Positions 27,249-36,491 of a stretch of 64,000 nt of DNA are shown here, piece after piece; position 1 is the first letter of the stretch, and each line of letters starts with the position of its first letter. The stretch is taken from assembly GCF_900170025.1 (NCBI RefSeq), contig NZ_FWEX01000005.1, positions 233,073 to 297,072 on the forward strand, read 5' to 3'. The stretch comes from Nitrospira sp. ND1 (lineage in GTDB: Bacteria > Nitrospirota > Nitrospiria > Nitrospirales > Nitrospiraceae). The notes under the pieces were generated by a model. The model ran no database searches, was not told where the DNA came from, and was given only the letters and a program-made list of their open reading frames with translations. The translations under genes and the position numbers were made by a program.

Positions 27249-27342
27249 GCGGCGCGCTCCTCGTCGTGCGTCGTTCGTGAAACGTCGCTCTTCTCTGGTC
27301 CGCATACGTTTGACGTTTCACGTTTGACGCTTCAACAGCCTC

Positions 27343-28062
27343 CTACCAGTCCGCGCCCATCCGGTCCACCACGATCTGATGCACGGCCGACTGGGGAGCG
27401 AGGCAGGCCAGGTAGAGCGCGGTCTCGGCGATGTCGAACGGATCGATCTTTTCGCTGCCGGCCCGCTCCCCAGCCGAGGCATCGACCAGATCATCCGCCA
27501 CGCCGCCGGGACAGATCGCGCTCACTTTGATACGGTGCGCGCGCCCCTCGTCCGCCAGTGCCTTACTCAACGCCATGATCGCGTGTTTCGACGCGCTGTA
27601 GGTCCCCGTTCCGCTCCAAGCCTGCACGCCCGCCACGCTCGACATATTGAGAATCGTGCCGCCGCCCTGCTTCTTCATCTGCGCAAAGGCGGCCCGGCAG
27701 CAGAAGAACGTCCCGCGCACATTCGTATTCATCACTTCGTCGAAGGCTTCGGTGCTGGTCTCGGCCAGCCGGCGTCCGCCGAAGATCCCGGCGTTGTTCA
27801 CCAGGATATCCAGGCGCTGGAAACGTCGAACGATTTCACCGATCAGTCGCTCCACCTGCGACTCGTCCGCCACGTCGGTCTGCAGCGGTAAGGCGGTTCC
27901 TCCGGCCGCCTCGATCTGAGCGACGGTTTCTTCGCATTTGTACAATCGCCTGGCTGCAACGACGACCATCGCGCCCTCTTGCGCGAACCGGAGCGCGATG
28001 GCCTTGCCGATCCCGCTACTGCTACCGGTGACGATCGCGACTTTGCCGTTCAAGCGTTTCAT
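27343..28062 (-). CDS. Short-chain dehydrogenase/reductase
   Basis: The 239-aa SDR has TGSSSGIG (nucleotide binding), NNAG, the catalytic Ser in MSSVAGV, and Y-x-x-x-K in YSASKHA. The sequence ARRLYKCEE after beta-strand 2 suggests NADP preference. A strong GAGGAGG ribosome site precedes the ATG. The substrate cannot be told from the sequence; 3-oxoacyl reductase-like or sugar alcohol activity are both possible. Confidence 0.88.
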   Translation of the reverse strand: MKRLNGKVAIVTGSSSGIGKAIALRFAQEGAMVVVAARRLYKCEETVAQIEAAGGTALPLQTDVADESQVERLIGEIVRRFQRLDILVNNAGIFGGRRLAETSTEAFDEVMNTNVRGTFFCCRAAFAQMKKQGGGTILNMSSVAGVQAWSGTGTYSASKHAIMALSKALADEGRAHRIKVSAICPGGVADDLVDASAGERAGSEKIDPFDIAETALYLACLAPQSAVHQIVVDRMGADW

Positions 28063-28219
28063 AGCTCCGACCTCCTCAATGAATTGCTCCTGCCGGACTG
28101 AGAGCCGCCTCTACCATACAGGGAAACGGATTGCAGAAATAAGCCCTGACGTGAATGGATCGAAGCGTGTGAGGTCAGGCGGCGGGTCGTGCCGGCACAG
28201 CCTGCCAACGGAAAAGCAG

Positions 28220-28489
28220 CTAACGGGGATTTTTCTCGGTCGGGTTCTCTACACGCGAGGTATGACGATCGACATTTCGCCCAAGTACTTCGCCGACTCG
28301 TGCCAGCACTTCCTGTTCGGCCGCTTCCGGTGTGGAGCAAGGCCCTGAGGCGACCGATTGCTCGGCAAGGTTGTGCCCCACCCCGCAACCGACGGTGGCA
28401 TCCGCGGACCAGCGACCATCACCGGCGGCATGGAATGTCACATGGACGTCGCACCCGGTGATGCGGATATCCTTCGTGTCATTCGACAT
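28220..28489 (-). CDS. Small hypothetical protein
   Basis: This 89-aa protein starts MSNDTKDIRITGCDV after a GGGGAGGAG site about 9 bases upstream. It has a beta-rich opening (VHVTFHAAGDGRWSADATVG) and a helical second half, with three cysteines. No family is recognised. It lies alone between the SDR gene and the YhaN-like gene on the same strand. Confidence 0.5.
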   Translation of the reverse strand: MSNDTKDIRITGCDVHVTFHAAGDGRWSADATVGCGVGHNLAEQSVASGPCSTPEAAEQEVLARVGEVLGRNVDRHTSRVENPTEKNPR

Positions 28490-28635
28490 CTATCAAACTC
28501 CTCCCCTGCTGGTAGAAACCGGAAGGCATGAGGCACAGGTTCAAGGTAATCCTGCAATCGGAAACCGCACACTAGGAGGACCCCCTGGATGCAGAGGCAC
28601 GCTCTCAGAACCGAGCATGGATGAAACCGAAGGCG

Positions 28636-31600
28636 TTATGTGTCTCCGAGATGATGTGCGACGAATGCATGATCGCCGATCGTTCCTCGAGCCAAATCCA
28701 GGAGATGCCGATGGTGCGTGAACAGCATGACCTGGCTGCCCTCGGCGAAACGCGCCAGGGCCCGCAGGATGTTGACCGCACGCGCGTCATCGGATGTGAT
28801 GAGGGTATCATCGAGCACCAGCGGCATTGGCGGATGGGAGGGGCGCCGTAACTCCAGTGCCGCCAGCCGTAGCGCCAGGTACAATTGATCGGCGGTGCCT
28901 TCGCTCATCTCCTCAATCCCGATCGTCAGGCCGCCGGCCCGTTGTGCGCACAGAACCGGCCTGTCCTCACGCTCGTCCGTCACCAGCCGTTCGTAGGCGC
29001 CGCCCGTCATCAGCGAAAAGTAGGCAGATGCGGCAGACACCATGGGCGCCTGGGCCCGTTCACGAAACCGGTTCAACGCCTCCTGCAGCAACGAGCGGGC
29101 GAATTTCAGCCTGGCCCAGGGCCTGATGGCCGAACGGTATCGCGCCGCCGCAGATTCCATCGCCTCACGCGCCAACGCCGCGCGATCCGACGCGTCGATG
29201 ACTTCCAACGCTCGCCTGGCCTGCTCCTCCGTCCGTTGCGCCGCGGCCTGTTCCTGTTCAAGCCGTACCATCTCGGTACGGCAACGTTCACGCTCGCCCT
29301 CAAGGGCCGGCACATCCAACCCCGCAAGACGCGCCCTCAACTCACCTTCCGACTGAAGCGAAGCCTGAGCCAGTTGCTGGCGCAGGAGCGCGAGCGATTT
29401 CCGGAGCTCCCGTTTTTTCGCCGCCTGCTCTTCCAATTCCGGCAGCTGGTCGATCGTGGCCCCCTTCGCGCGCGTGCAGAGTCCGGCCAACAAGGCGGCC
29501 TCCGTGACCTGTACGGCCGCGGCCTGTCGCTTCCTCTCCTGGGCCTTCGTGCGCTCGCGAATGAGCGCATACCCTTCCTGCTGATGTTGCCGCGAAACAG
29601 CCAACCGTTTGCGGAGACGATCCGCAAAATCATCGAGCACCCGGGGAACCGCCTCCCCGAGTAACTCCGCCACCTGCACAGCCTGTGTCATGAGGTCATC
29701 GACCACAGCCTGTAGTTGCGCCTTTCGTTGTTGCGCGTCCGCTAAGGCCGACGCCTGTCGTGCCAGCCCATCCAGTTCGTCGAGCCGCGACTTCAGGGCT
29801 TCGGGCAGCGCGTCGCCCGCGAGGAAGAGTCTGGTGTGCCAGGCCTGCAGCGCGTCCAGATGACGGCGACGTTCAGCCTCGGTCTCGCTCACCTGACGAC
29901 CGACCTTCTCCCGCTCGATCCGCTGGGTATGAGCCGTCTTGAGACGAGCCTGCTGCTCGGCCTCCGCTTCGGTCGCCGATTGTTCCCAACGCACGGCCTG
30001 TTCGATCAGCGCGGAGAGTTGTTCCGCCTCTCCCGCTTGCGTCGCGGCGGGAGAACAGCCGACGGCACGCAACCCTTCAATAATCGCTCCGACGGAGCCT
30101 GCGGCATCGGCCAGCAACCGGTCGCGGTCGGCACGCAGGGCCGTCACACGCTCAACCAGCTGCAGCGCCTCATGCCGGCGCCCCTGCCATTCACGCAACG
30201 TCTCGGGATCCAGGTCCGGCAACCCGGCTTGCGTCAGGCGCTGCCGCCAGGCTCCTTGCAACCCGTCGCGTTTCAGGCGCAGCGCAGCCATCTCACCGGC
30301 CAGTTCCTTGCGGCGCAATTCCATCTGCTCGATGCGCACCGAGCACTCTTCCAATCCGGCCGCGCGTTTGGTGTCCGCACGCAGTAGGTCCGCCTGACGA
30401 TCGGCTTCGCCCACTGCCGCTTCAAACGCCTCCGGCAAGGCCTTCGCGGCGTCGAACCCCAGCGCCAACTGATCCGTTCCGCCGGTCCTCTCGATGTAGG
30501 TGCGACGAATCGCCGTCCATTCTTCAAGACGTTTGGCGCGGGCCTGGCGCAGCGTCTCCGCCGTCACCACCTCACCTTCCGCAGCGAGCTGCCGTTGCCG
30601 CAACCGTTGCCCGTCGAGGTCGCGACCGACCAGTTCGGATTCGTCACGCCACTTGGTGAGTTGTACCTCAATATCCGTCAGATCCTGTTTCGCCTGCGCG
30701 ATCTGAGCCTCTAAAAGCGGTTGGCTGCGACGCAACGCCTGCTCCGATTCGAGACCGAGTTCGGAAAGCGCCAGGGTGAGCCGGCCGTCCAGTTCACGAA
30801 GCCGGCGATCCAGCTCGCTCTTCTGCCTGACCACATCACCCTGTGCCTGCCCCGCTCGTAGTGCCGCCGTTAACGCCTGCCTGTGCAGTGAATCCGGTAC
30901 TGTATCGGGCAATGCGCTGGCCGGTTGCAAGGCTGCATCCAACGCTTCGGCACGCTCACGATAGCCTTCAAGCCGCTCGCCCAATCGACTCACCTCGGCA
31001 AGGTGCCCCTCCAACGCCACACGGTCGGCGGCGGAAGGCACGGCCGCTAGAATGGTCCGCCGATCCACGCCCGGCGCCAGCCTTTCCACGACCAACTCCA
31101 GCTCACCCTCGATCTTCGCAATGAGGCTATTTTGCTGATGGATTTCATGGCGGTTTCTGGCCGCGGCTTCCACGCCCGAGATCAGGCGCTCGACCGCTTC
31201 GGCATGGTCGAGCAACAACGGTTCGATGACGAGTCCATCCAGCGCGGCGGCGCAACGCGCAAGCTCCTCTTCGGCTTCTCGAAGATCTACCTGCGCGCGC
31301 TGCAACGCCTGTTCCGCGGCCAGCCGTTCCTCGCGTTGCTGCTCGGACAGATCGGGAACCGCCGCATAGGACTGGAGCGCGCCCGCCAGGCGATCATGCT
31401 CACGCAGCAACGGTTCAACCGTGCGTAGTTCGGTCAATTCGTTCTCCCGCCGACGCAACGTTTCCAAGGCCTTGGTGAGGTCGTCGAGAGCCGCCTTGGC
31501 GGTTTCATGCGCGCGATTCAACGCCTGCCACTCAGCCGGTTTGGTCTGCGCTTCGCGCCAGGCTTTCCGCTGCTCATCGAGCTGACGGCGCGCCTCGTTG

Positions 31601-32175
31601 ATCACGGCATTCTGCGCGCGACCGTGCTGGCTATAGAGTTTTTTGGCATCGCCATCCAGGGCTGCCAGCAACGCCGCAATGCCGCTGGTGCCGGCGCTCG
31701 CCTCAAACAGCGCTGATCCCAGATCGCCTTCGCCGCTCAGCAACACGGCGCCGCCCTCGCGAAGCCGGGCATGATTCAACCCGAACATGGCTTCGAATTC
31801 CTGGCGCTCTAACCCGCCGGTCAGTTCCCGCTCCAACCTGCTGTCCACGGCAAAACCAGGATCCGTCTGTTCCGTGCGGACATCGAGTCCAGAGAGGGTC
31901 GTCCCCCTGCCCTTGCGTCTGATGAGTCCGACCGGTCTGCCCGCCTGGTCGATGAACACACCGCCGATCCGCAATTCGCCGGCCGGGTGGACGAAGTCGT
32001 CCGGGCTGCGCAGCGGAATGCCGAAACGGAGATCCGTCATGGCCCGCAAGGCTGACGACTTGCCTGCTTCGTTGGGTCCATAGATCAGATGCAAATTGCC
32101 GGAGCCGGTGGAAAAGTCCAACGTCTTATTGGTGAAAGGGCCGAAGGCGAGCAGCAACAGGCGCGCGAGTTTCAT
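28636..32175 (-). CDS. Rad50/SbcC-like ATPase of the YhaN type
   Basis: The 1179-aa SMC-like protein has an N-terminal Walker A (GPNEAGKSSAL, about residues 33-43), long coiled coils rich in Glu, Gln, Arg and Ala through the middle, and a C-terminal head with a signature-like region EMSEGTADQLYLALRLA and Walker B LVLDDTLITSDD. The N-terminal form GPNEAGKS is typical of YhaN rather than classic SbcC, and no CxxC zinc hook was seen. It pairs with the YhaO-like nuclease upstream (ATGA overlap at 32172). Together they should process broken or blocked DNA ends. Confidence 0.9.
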   Translation of the reverse strand: MKLARLLLLAFGPFTNKTLDFSTGSGNLHLIYGPNEAGKSSALRAMTDLRFGIPLRSPDDFVHPAGELRIGGVFIDQAGRPVGLIRRKGRGTTLSGLDVRTEQTDPGFAVDSRLERELTGGLERQEFEAMFGLNHARLREGGAVLLSGEGDLGSALFEASAGTSGIAALLAALDGDAKKLYSQHGRAQNAVINEARRQLDEQRKAWREAQTKPAEWQALNRAHETAKAALDDLTKALETLRRRENELTELRTVEPLLREHDRLAGALQSYAAVPDLSEQQREERLAAEQALQRAQVDLREAEEELARCAAALDGLVIEPLLLDHAEAVERLISGVEAAARNRHEIHQQNSLIAKIEGELELVVERLAPGVDRRTILAAVPSAADRVALEGHLAEVSRLGERLEGYRERAEALDAALQPASALPDTVPDSLHRQALTAALRAGQAQGDVVRQKSELDRRLRELDGRLTLALSELGLESEQALRRSQPLLEAQIAQAKQDLTDIEVQLTKWRDESELVGRDLDGQRLRQRQLAAEGEVVTAETLRQARAKRLEEWTAIRRTYIERTGGTDQLALGFDAAKALPEAFEAAVGEADRQADLLRADTKRAAGLEECSVRIEQMELRRKELAGEMAALRLKRDGLQGAWRQRLTQAGLPDLDPETLREWQGRRHEALQLVERVTALRADRDRLLADAAGSVGAIIEGLRAVGCSPAATQAGEAEQLSALIEQAVRWEQSATEAEAEQQARLKTAHTQRIEREKVGRQVSETEAERRRHLDALQAWHTRLFLAGDALPEALKSRLDELDGLARQASALADAQQRKAQLQAVVDDLMTQAVQVAELLGEAVPRVLDDFADRLRKRLAVSRQHQQEGYALIRERTKAQERKRQAAAVQVTEAALLAGLCTRAKGATIDQLPELEEQAAKKRELRKSLALLRQQLAQASLQSEGELRARLAGLDVPALEGERERCRTEMVRLEQEQAAAQRTEEQARRALEVIDASDRAALAREAMESAAARYRSAIRPWARLKFARSLLQEALNRFRERAQAPMVSAASAYFSLMTGGAYERLVTDEREDRPVLCAQRAGGLTIGIEEMSEGTADQLYLALRLAALELRRPSHPPMPLVLDDTLITSDDARAVNILRALARFAEGSQVMLFTHHRHLLDLARGTIGDHAFVAHHLGDT

Positions 32176-33431
32176 GCCTCTTCTCCGGAGGCGGACAGGC
32201 GCGCCAAGACTGTGGCTTCCGCATCCATCAGGAGACTTCGCAATTCGGCAGGATCGTCGAGACGCGGCACATCACCGGCCGTGACTTCCGCGGGCATGGC
32301 GCCAAGGAGGTCGCCCAGTTCAACCTGTGCCCGGCGCATCAATTCCGTATCGTCGCCCGCAATCGTATCGACCAGACGGACCAACTCTCCCACCGCATCC
32401 TGACGCTGCGCAGCCCGGGCACGATCCAGCGGGGTGGAAAGATCCAGCCGCACCTGCTCGATCCAGATCTCCGCCGTGCCGATGTCCTGCGCCGCCGCAT
32501 GCATCGCCGCCGCGAGCGTGCCCGGCTGTGCCGCCTCCAACCGGTGCAACTCGGTCGATCCCGTCAGCGTCACGCGCACCGCATGCAGCCGATCCGTCGT
32601 CCCGGCCAGCACCGGTTCCAACGCGCGGGCGAAGGCCTCGTTAAGCGATTCCAAGCGGTCCACGCCATCGAGCGGCACGGAGAGCTGACTCCAACGAACC
32701 ACATCCAGCGCGATAAACTCGGCCTCGACCCGTCCCGCTTCCACCGTGACCAATTCGCAACCCTTCGCGCCCGTTTCCTTCGCATGACGGCCCTGCAGGT
32801 TGCCGCAAAATACGATGCGCGGCCGCTCGTTCAGCACCTCACGCGCGTGCACATGGCCCAGCGCCCAGTAGTCGTATCCCTTAGCAACCAGCGTCGGCAG
32901 ATCGGTGGGCGCATAGGTATCGTGGCCGGCACGCCCTGTCAGACTCGTGTGCAACAGACCGATATTAAAAAACCCGGGTACCGGCGGCGGGTAAGACGGG
33001 ACCAGGTCTTCGTTCACCTCGCGCTCCGGAAAACTTCGGCCATGAATCGCCACGGAGAGGTCATCCAGCCGGATCGTCTGAGCTGCGCGACTCGAAAAGA
33101 CCGTCACGTTCGACGGCAGGGTCAACTGGCGCGAGATCACCCCCTGCGCGTCGTGGTTTCCCTGCACGATGAAGCAGCGGATGCCGGCGCGCTCCAATCG
33201 CACCATCTGACCGCGAAAGAAGAGGCCGGTGTGAAAATCCTGCCAATCTCGGTCGTAGATGTCGCCTGCGAGCAGGAGGAAATCCACTCGCTCGGTCAGC
33301 GCCCGGTCTACCAACCGCTCCAACGCACTGCGGGTGGCGCTACGCAACCGATCAACCGGCGCACCGTCGTACCGGTCCAAGCCACGTAACGGACTATCGA
33401 TGTGAAGGTCGGAGGCGTGGATAAAGCGCAT
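32172..33431 (-). CDS. Mre11/SbcD-like nuclease of the YhaO type
   Basis: The 419-aa metallophosphoesterase shows the motif series DLHIDSP, GDIYDRDW, GNHDAQG, then HTSLTG and GHVHARE that bind two metal ions. It is the partner nuclease of the YhaN-type ATPase, whose ATG overlaps this gene's stop. YhaO/YhaN pairs are a DNA repair variant of Mre11/Rad50 with a still poorly defined role. The C-terminal 150 residues vary in the family and match no named domain here. Confidence 0.9.
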   Translation of the reverse strand: MRFIHASDLHIDSPLRGLDRYDGAPVDRLRSATRSALERLVDRALTERVDFLLLAGDIYDRDWQDFHTGLFFRGQMVRLERAGIRCFIVQGNHDAQGVISRQLTLPSNVTVFSSRAAQTIRLDDLSVAIHGRSFPEREVNEDLVPSYPPPVPGFFNIGLLHTSLTGRAGHDTYAPTDLPTLVAKGYDYWALGHVHAREVLNERPRIVFCGNLQGRHAKETGAKGCELVTVEAGRVEAEFIALDVVRWSQLSVPLDGVDRLESLNEAFARALEPVLAGTTDRLHAVRVTLTGSTELHRLEAAQPGTLAAAMHAAAQDIGTAEIWIEQVRLDLSTPLDRARAAQRQDAVGELVRLVDTIAGDDTELMRRAQVELGDLLGAMPAEVTAGDVPRLDDPAELRSLLMDAEATVLARLSASGEEA

Positions 33432-33529
33432 GAGGAATTAGCTCCCGCCGGTTTCTTCGAGAAACGACGATCGAAACGACCTATGGCCGGGACGATTCGA
33501 GGTCAATATACGATCCCTCATATACCACA

Positions 33530-33725
33530 TCATCTCCATCGTCGCACTTGAGTCGTATATGTCACGAATGCCAGGCCGAATAGGCGGGTGAGCGCCCTTT
33601 CCTCCGGTTCGATTTGGAAACGATTCATAGAGAGGGCGAAGCCGGGAAGAACCAGGAAAGCCGGCGCGTTCGAAAGGAATATGCCCCAGCCGGGCAAGAT
33701 CCACAAGAAAGCCCAGATACATCGC
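33530..33725 (-). pseudogene. Remnant of an isoprenylcysteine-type methyltransferase
   Basis: The frame encodes the C-terminal end of an ICMT/PEMT-family membrane methyltransferase: SMNRFQIEPEERALTRLFG then YTTQVRRW. The upstream part is missing, and the words MYLGFL and WILPGWGIF lie in different frames, so there is a frameshift near 33705 as well. It is flanked by the metallothionein-like gene's hairpin. The family call comes from the QI-x-PEER and VRRW words; the gene is not functional. Confidence 0.55.
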
Positions 33726-33759
33726 CGGCACACATGGCCCTGCCTGTAGAAATCTGTGT

Positions 33760-33788
33760 CCCCGCCCGCCACAGTCCGGCGGGCGGGG
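33760..33788 (-). terminator. Strong hairpin downstream of the cysteine-rich peptide gene
   Basis: A perfect 11-bp stem, CCCCGCCCGCC/GGCGGGCGGGG, with a 7-base loop sits 11 bp beyond the stop of the metallothionein-like gene. There is no long T-run, so it may work as a terminator or as an RNA-stabilising end. Confidence 0.6.
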
Positions 33789-33798
33789 CACAACCGCC

Positions 33799-33960
33799 CT
33801 ACCGACCCGGAGTTTGCGCGCGGCAACCACATTGGCAGTTGATTTGCTCGCAGCGACAGGCATTTGCCTGGCATCCGCAGGAACAGGATGCGCATTCGCA
33901 GGTTCCGCAACAGCTTGTCTTGGCAATCTTCTGCGCGGTGGTTTTTTTCATTTCGGCCAT
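33799..33960 (-). CDS. Cysteine-rich metallothionein-like peptide
   Basis: The peptide is 53 aa with 12 cysteines. The N terminus MAEMKKTTAQKIAKTS is basic; then CCGTCECASCSCGC and CRCEQINCQCGC follow, an arrangement of C-C, C-x-C and C-x-x-C units typical of metal-binding thiolate peptides. It has a good AGGAG ribosome site 6 bases before the ATG. It lies 105 bp from and divergent to an ECF sigma gene whose product also ends in a cysteine cluster. Metal sequestration (Cu, Zn or Cd) is inferred from composition. It does not match the usual bacterial SmtA pattern closely, so it may be a separate class. Confidence 0.7.
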   Translation of the reverse strand: MAEMKKTTAQKIAKTSCCGTCECASCSCGCQANACRCEQINCQCGCRAQTPGR

Positions 33961-34030
33961 GTGGGTCTCCTTTGAGATGCCGACGCGTGATTGCGCCGTC
34001 ACAGAGGCTGACGGAGGGCCACCGGAAACC

Positions 34031-34059
34031 TTACAGTTCCGCACACAGTTTGGTAAGCT
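34031..34059 (+). promoter_or_regulatory. Promoter of the ECF sigma gene
   Basis: TTACAG (34031-34036) and TAAGCT (34054-34059) are 17 bp apart. The ATG at 34066 is 7 bases from the end of the -10 box, so the message would start at the ATG itself. No ribosome site is present. Confidence 0.45.
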
Positions 34060-34065
34060 GCTCCC

Positions 34066-34653
34066 ATGAACCTCGAATCCAACCCCTCGACAGCACTTTC
34101 GCCGGAGGCCATCGCGCAACTGGTGAAAGGACACCGTGAGTTCCTGGCCTTCCTGGAACGGCGCGTGGAATCTCGCGCTGTGGCAGAAGATATTTTGCAA
34201 GCGGCCTTTACCCGTGGATTGGAGCGCGGGGGCGACGTGCAGGACGAAAAGGTCGTCGCCTGGTTCTACCGGGTGCTTCGCAATGCCGTAATCGATCACT
34301 ACCGGCAGCGGTCCACCACTGCGCGAGCGATGGAAGCCTGGGGGCGGGAATTCCCGGATGTGCAGGAGCCTGAAGCGGAATTGCGGCAGGAGATCTGCCG
34401 ATGTGTCTCGGGCCTGTTGGAAACGCTCAAGCCGGAATATCGCGAAGCCCTGCGGATCGTGGATCTGGAGGAAGGCAAACTGAAAGACCTCGCTCAGCAG
34501 TCAGGCATCACCGCCGAAAATGCGGCCGTGCGCGTGCACCGAGCCAGGGCCGCGCTTCGTCGCCGGATCGAACAGGCCTGCGGCACCTGTTCCGTGCATG
34601 GGTGTCTGGATTGTTCGTGCGAGACAGCCGACGGGGAGCCGTGCAGTGGGTGA
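34066..34653 (+). CDS. ECF-type sigma factor with cysteine-rich C-terminal tail
   Basis: The 195-aa protein has sigma-70 region 2 (AEDILQAAFTRGLERG, then VVAWFYRVLRNAVIDHYRQR) and region 4 (LKPEYREALRIVDLEEGKL, then ITAENAAVRVHRARAALRRR). After region 4 it carries a tail of about 30 residues with five cysteines (CGTCSVHGCLDCSCE) and a sixth near the end. Such a tail could bind metal or thiols and set the factor's activity. No anti-sigma gene follows. The neighbour on the other side encodes a 12-cysteine peptide with the same CGTC word. Confidence 0.85.
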   Translation: MNLESNPSTALSPEAIAQLVKGHREFLAFLERRVESRAVAEDILQAAFTRGLERGGDVQDEKVVAWFYRVLRNAVIDHYRQRSTTARAMEAWGREFPDVQEPEAELRQEICRCVSGLLETLKPEYREALRIVDLEEGKLKDLAQQSGITAENAAVRVHRARAALRRRIEQACGTCSVHGCLDCSCETADGEPCSG

Positions 34654-34704
34654 ACGCTCCACCTGCCCGGATCAATGCAGTTACACACGGCTTTGCTGGG
34701 CCAA

Positions 34705-35290
34705 TCACCCCACTGTCACAGGCATGAGCGTCATGGTGTCGTTGCCGAAGATGTCGATGACTTTGACCGCAATGACATAGCGGCCAGGTATCGCGGTAGG
34801 CGATCTGTTCGAGGAGGTTCGGCTCCTTGTGGAAGGTCTCACCGCCGATCTCGATGTCCATGCTGAAGTCCGCGCCCACGTCGAAGGGCGGGTCGATGTA
34901 GATGAGCTTGAGGCCACCAGCCTCTTCGATCTGGCGTCGAAGCGCCCCGGCCTTGAGGGACGAAAGAATGAGCTTGTTGTCGCCCCAGATGAGTTTGTTG
35001 GTCCAGCCCTTGACCTGCCCGCCCGCCCATATCGAGATCCAACTCCCCATCGCCGCGCTGTTCTTTCCGGGGCTCGTCGATGTGCTCCAGCGTTTGAAAG
35101 GGCAGGACTGCAGTGCAGACTTCGCGGGATTTGCCGTTCCACACCAGTTCGACTTCGCGCTTGTCGGCAAACAGGAGGAAGCGATACTTTTCCGGCAGCG
35201 GCTTGCCCTGCTCGATGAGCTTGATGAGGTCGCGCTTCTCGGCGTCGGAGAGGTCGTATTTTCAGAATCGTGCGGTCGCGCCATGTCTCA
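34705..35290 (-). pseudogene. Collapsed DNA methyltransferase (Mod) gene
   Basis: Fragments of a site-specific adenine methyltransferase are spread over frames. The start region reads YDLSDAEKRDLIKLIEQGK and continues toward VWNGKSREVC; it is broken by an A-run frameshift. A second shift follows EHIDEPRKEQ. Then comes KGWTNKLIWGDNKLILSSL and the catalytic-type motif YIDPPFDVGADFSMDIEIGG, ending near 34785. There the frame jumps directly to the protein's C-terminal end VIDIFGNDTMTLMPVTVG, so the core was deleted. At least three lesions make it non-functional as a methyltransferase. Confidence 0.75.
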
Positions 35291-35426
35291 GCTATTACCC
35301 TCTCTCTTACCCTCTTTTAAGGGTAGTACCCAATTCAGCACCCATTTGATCGGGTACTACCCATTTCCACCGCCATGCCTCGGGCATACATGCGGTAAGA
35401 ACCGTTAGAAACAGGGCAATAATCCC

Positions 35427-36491
35427 TCACTTATTACCCCATTTCGGCTGCGCATTACGCCATTTCGCCCCGCGGCCTTTCCCGACCGGAATAATGACGC
35501 CGGCCTCCCGGAGTTGGCCGAGCACATGGCGAATCATGTCCCGGCTGACTTTAGGGCAGGCCTTTTCAACCTCAGTAATACTGAAGTCGGCGATAAAACC
35601 GTCTATCGCATTGCGGATCATATCGGTCTTGCTGCCGTGCCCCTTGCTGATCGTGCCGAACCGGCTTTCGAATTCGTCGTAGGCCGCCAGAAGGGTCCCG
35701 AGAAAGTATTCCGTCCAGGGGAGAACGTCATGCTGGCCCTCGTGCCATCCCTGTGATGACTGATACAGAGTGTCGTAGTAGGACTGCTTCGACTGCTCGA
35801 TGATCCGCTCAAGACTCACATACCGTCCAACCTCATAGCCCTGTTGGTAGAGCAGCAGCAACGCAAGCAGGCGAGCCATCCGCCCATTGCCATCCAGAAA
35901 GGGATGGATGCAGAGAAAATCCAACACGTAGAAGGGAATGAGGAGCAGCGAATCCAATTCTCGCACCCGTTCCACATTAGCGAATTGCCCATGCAACGTC
36001 CGCATGAACTCCTCGGTCAGATGCGGGGCGACCGGTGTAAACCGGACACGCGTGTTCCCTCCCGGCAACGTCTCGGTAATTTCGTTCTGCGTGGCCTTCC
36101 ATACGCCACCATGACCACCGGCATATTTCATCAAGTCGCGGTGGAGCTGGAGGACCACACGCTCGGTAAAGGGAATATCCGCATGACTCTGGTGGATCGT
36201 ATTGAGCACATCCCGATAGCCGGCGATCTCTGATTCGGAACGGTTGGCAGGTTTCACTTTCTCTTCGACAATGGCCCGCAGCCGCTTGTCGTCCGCGACA
36301 ATGCCTTCAATACGGTTGGAGGACTCGGTACTCTGAATCAAGGCCACCTGCCGGAGATTCTCCAGCATCTCCGGCGCCTGCTTCTTATAGAGCTCCTGTT
36401 TGCCCTTGTGTTCGCCCAGCTTGCGAATCATCGTAATGATCCGCTGCGGAACGACCAGCTTGGCCAGATAGGCCTGTGTCAATGAGGTCAT
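35427..36491 (-). CDS. Fic family protein (AMPylase type) with winged-helix end
   Basis: The 354-aa protein has the Fic core HPFLDGNGRMAR with its catalytic histidine, and a preceding inhibitory motif S-x-x-x-E-G in SSNRIEG near residue 63, the class II self-inhibited arrangement. The C terminus (VSRDMIRHVLGQLREAGVII) looks like a winged helix. Fic enzymes usually transfer AMP to target proteins. The ATG at 36491 overlaps the stop of the Fic N-terminal remnant (ATGA). The longer open frame has no support. It is the intact member of a chain with the Res derivative. Confidence 0.88.
   Translation of the reverse strand: MTSLTQAYLAKLVVPQRIITMIRKLGEHKGKQELYKKQAPEMLENLRQVALIQSTESSNRIEGIVADDKRLRAIVEEKVKPANRSESEIAGYRDVLNTIHQSHADIPFTERVVLQLHRDLMKYAGGHGGVWKATQNEITETLPGGNTRVRFTPVAPHLTEEFMRTLHGQFANVERVRELDSLLLIPFYVLDFLCIHPFLDGNGRMARLLALLLLYQQGYEVGRYVSLERIIEQSKQSYYDTLYQSSQGWHEGQHDVLPWTEYFLGTLLAAYDEFESRFGTISKGHGSKTDMIRNAIDGFIADFSITEVEKACPKVSRDMIRHVLGQLREAGVIIPVGKGRGAKWRNAQPKWGNK

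Noticed and set aside
32499..33389. Long plus-strand frame opposite the YhaO-like gene
   Set aside because: Shadow frame with biased composition; the minus strand has complete phosphoesterase motifs.
33438..33926. 162-aa minus-strand frame overlapping the Cys-rich peptide gene
   Set aside because: It is an alternate frame of the peptide gene and the methyltransferase relic; composition and lack of a ribosome site argue against it.
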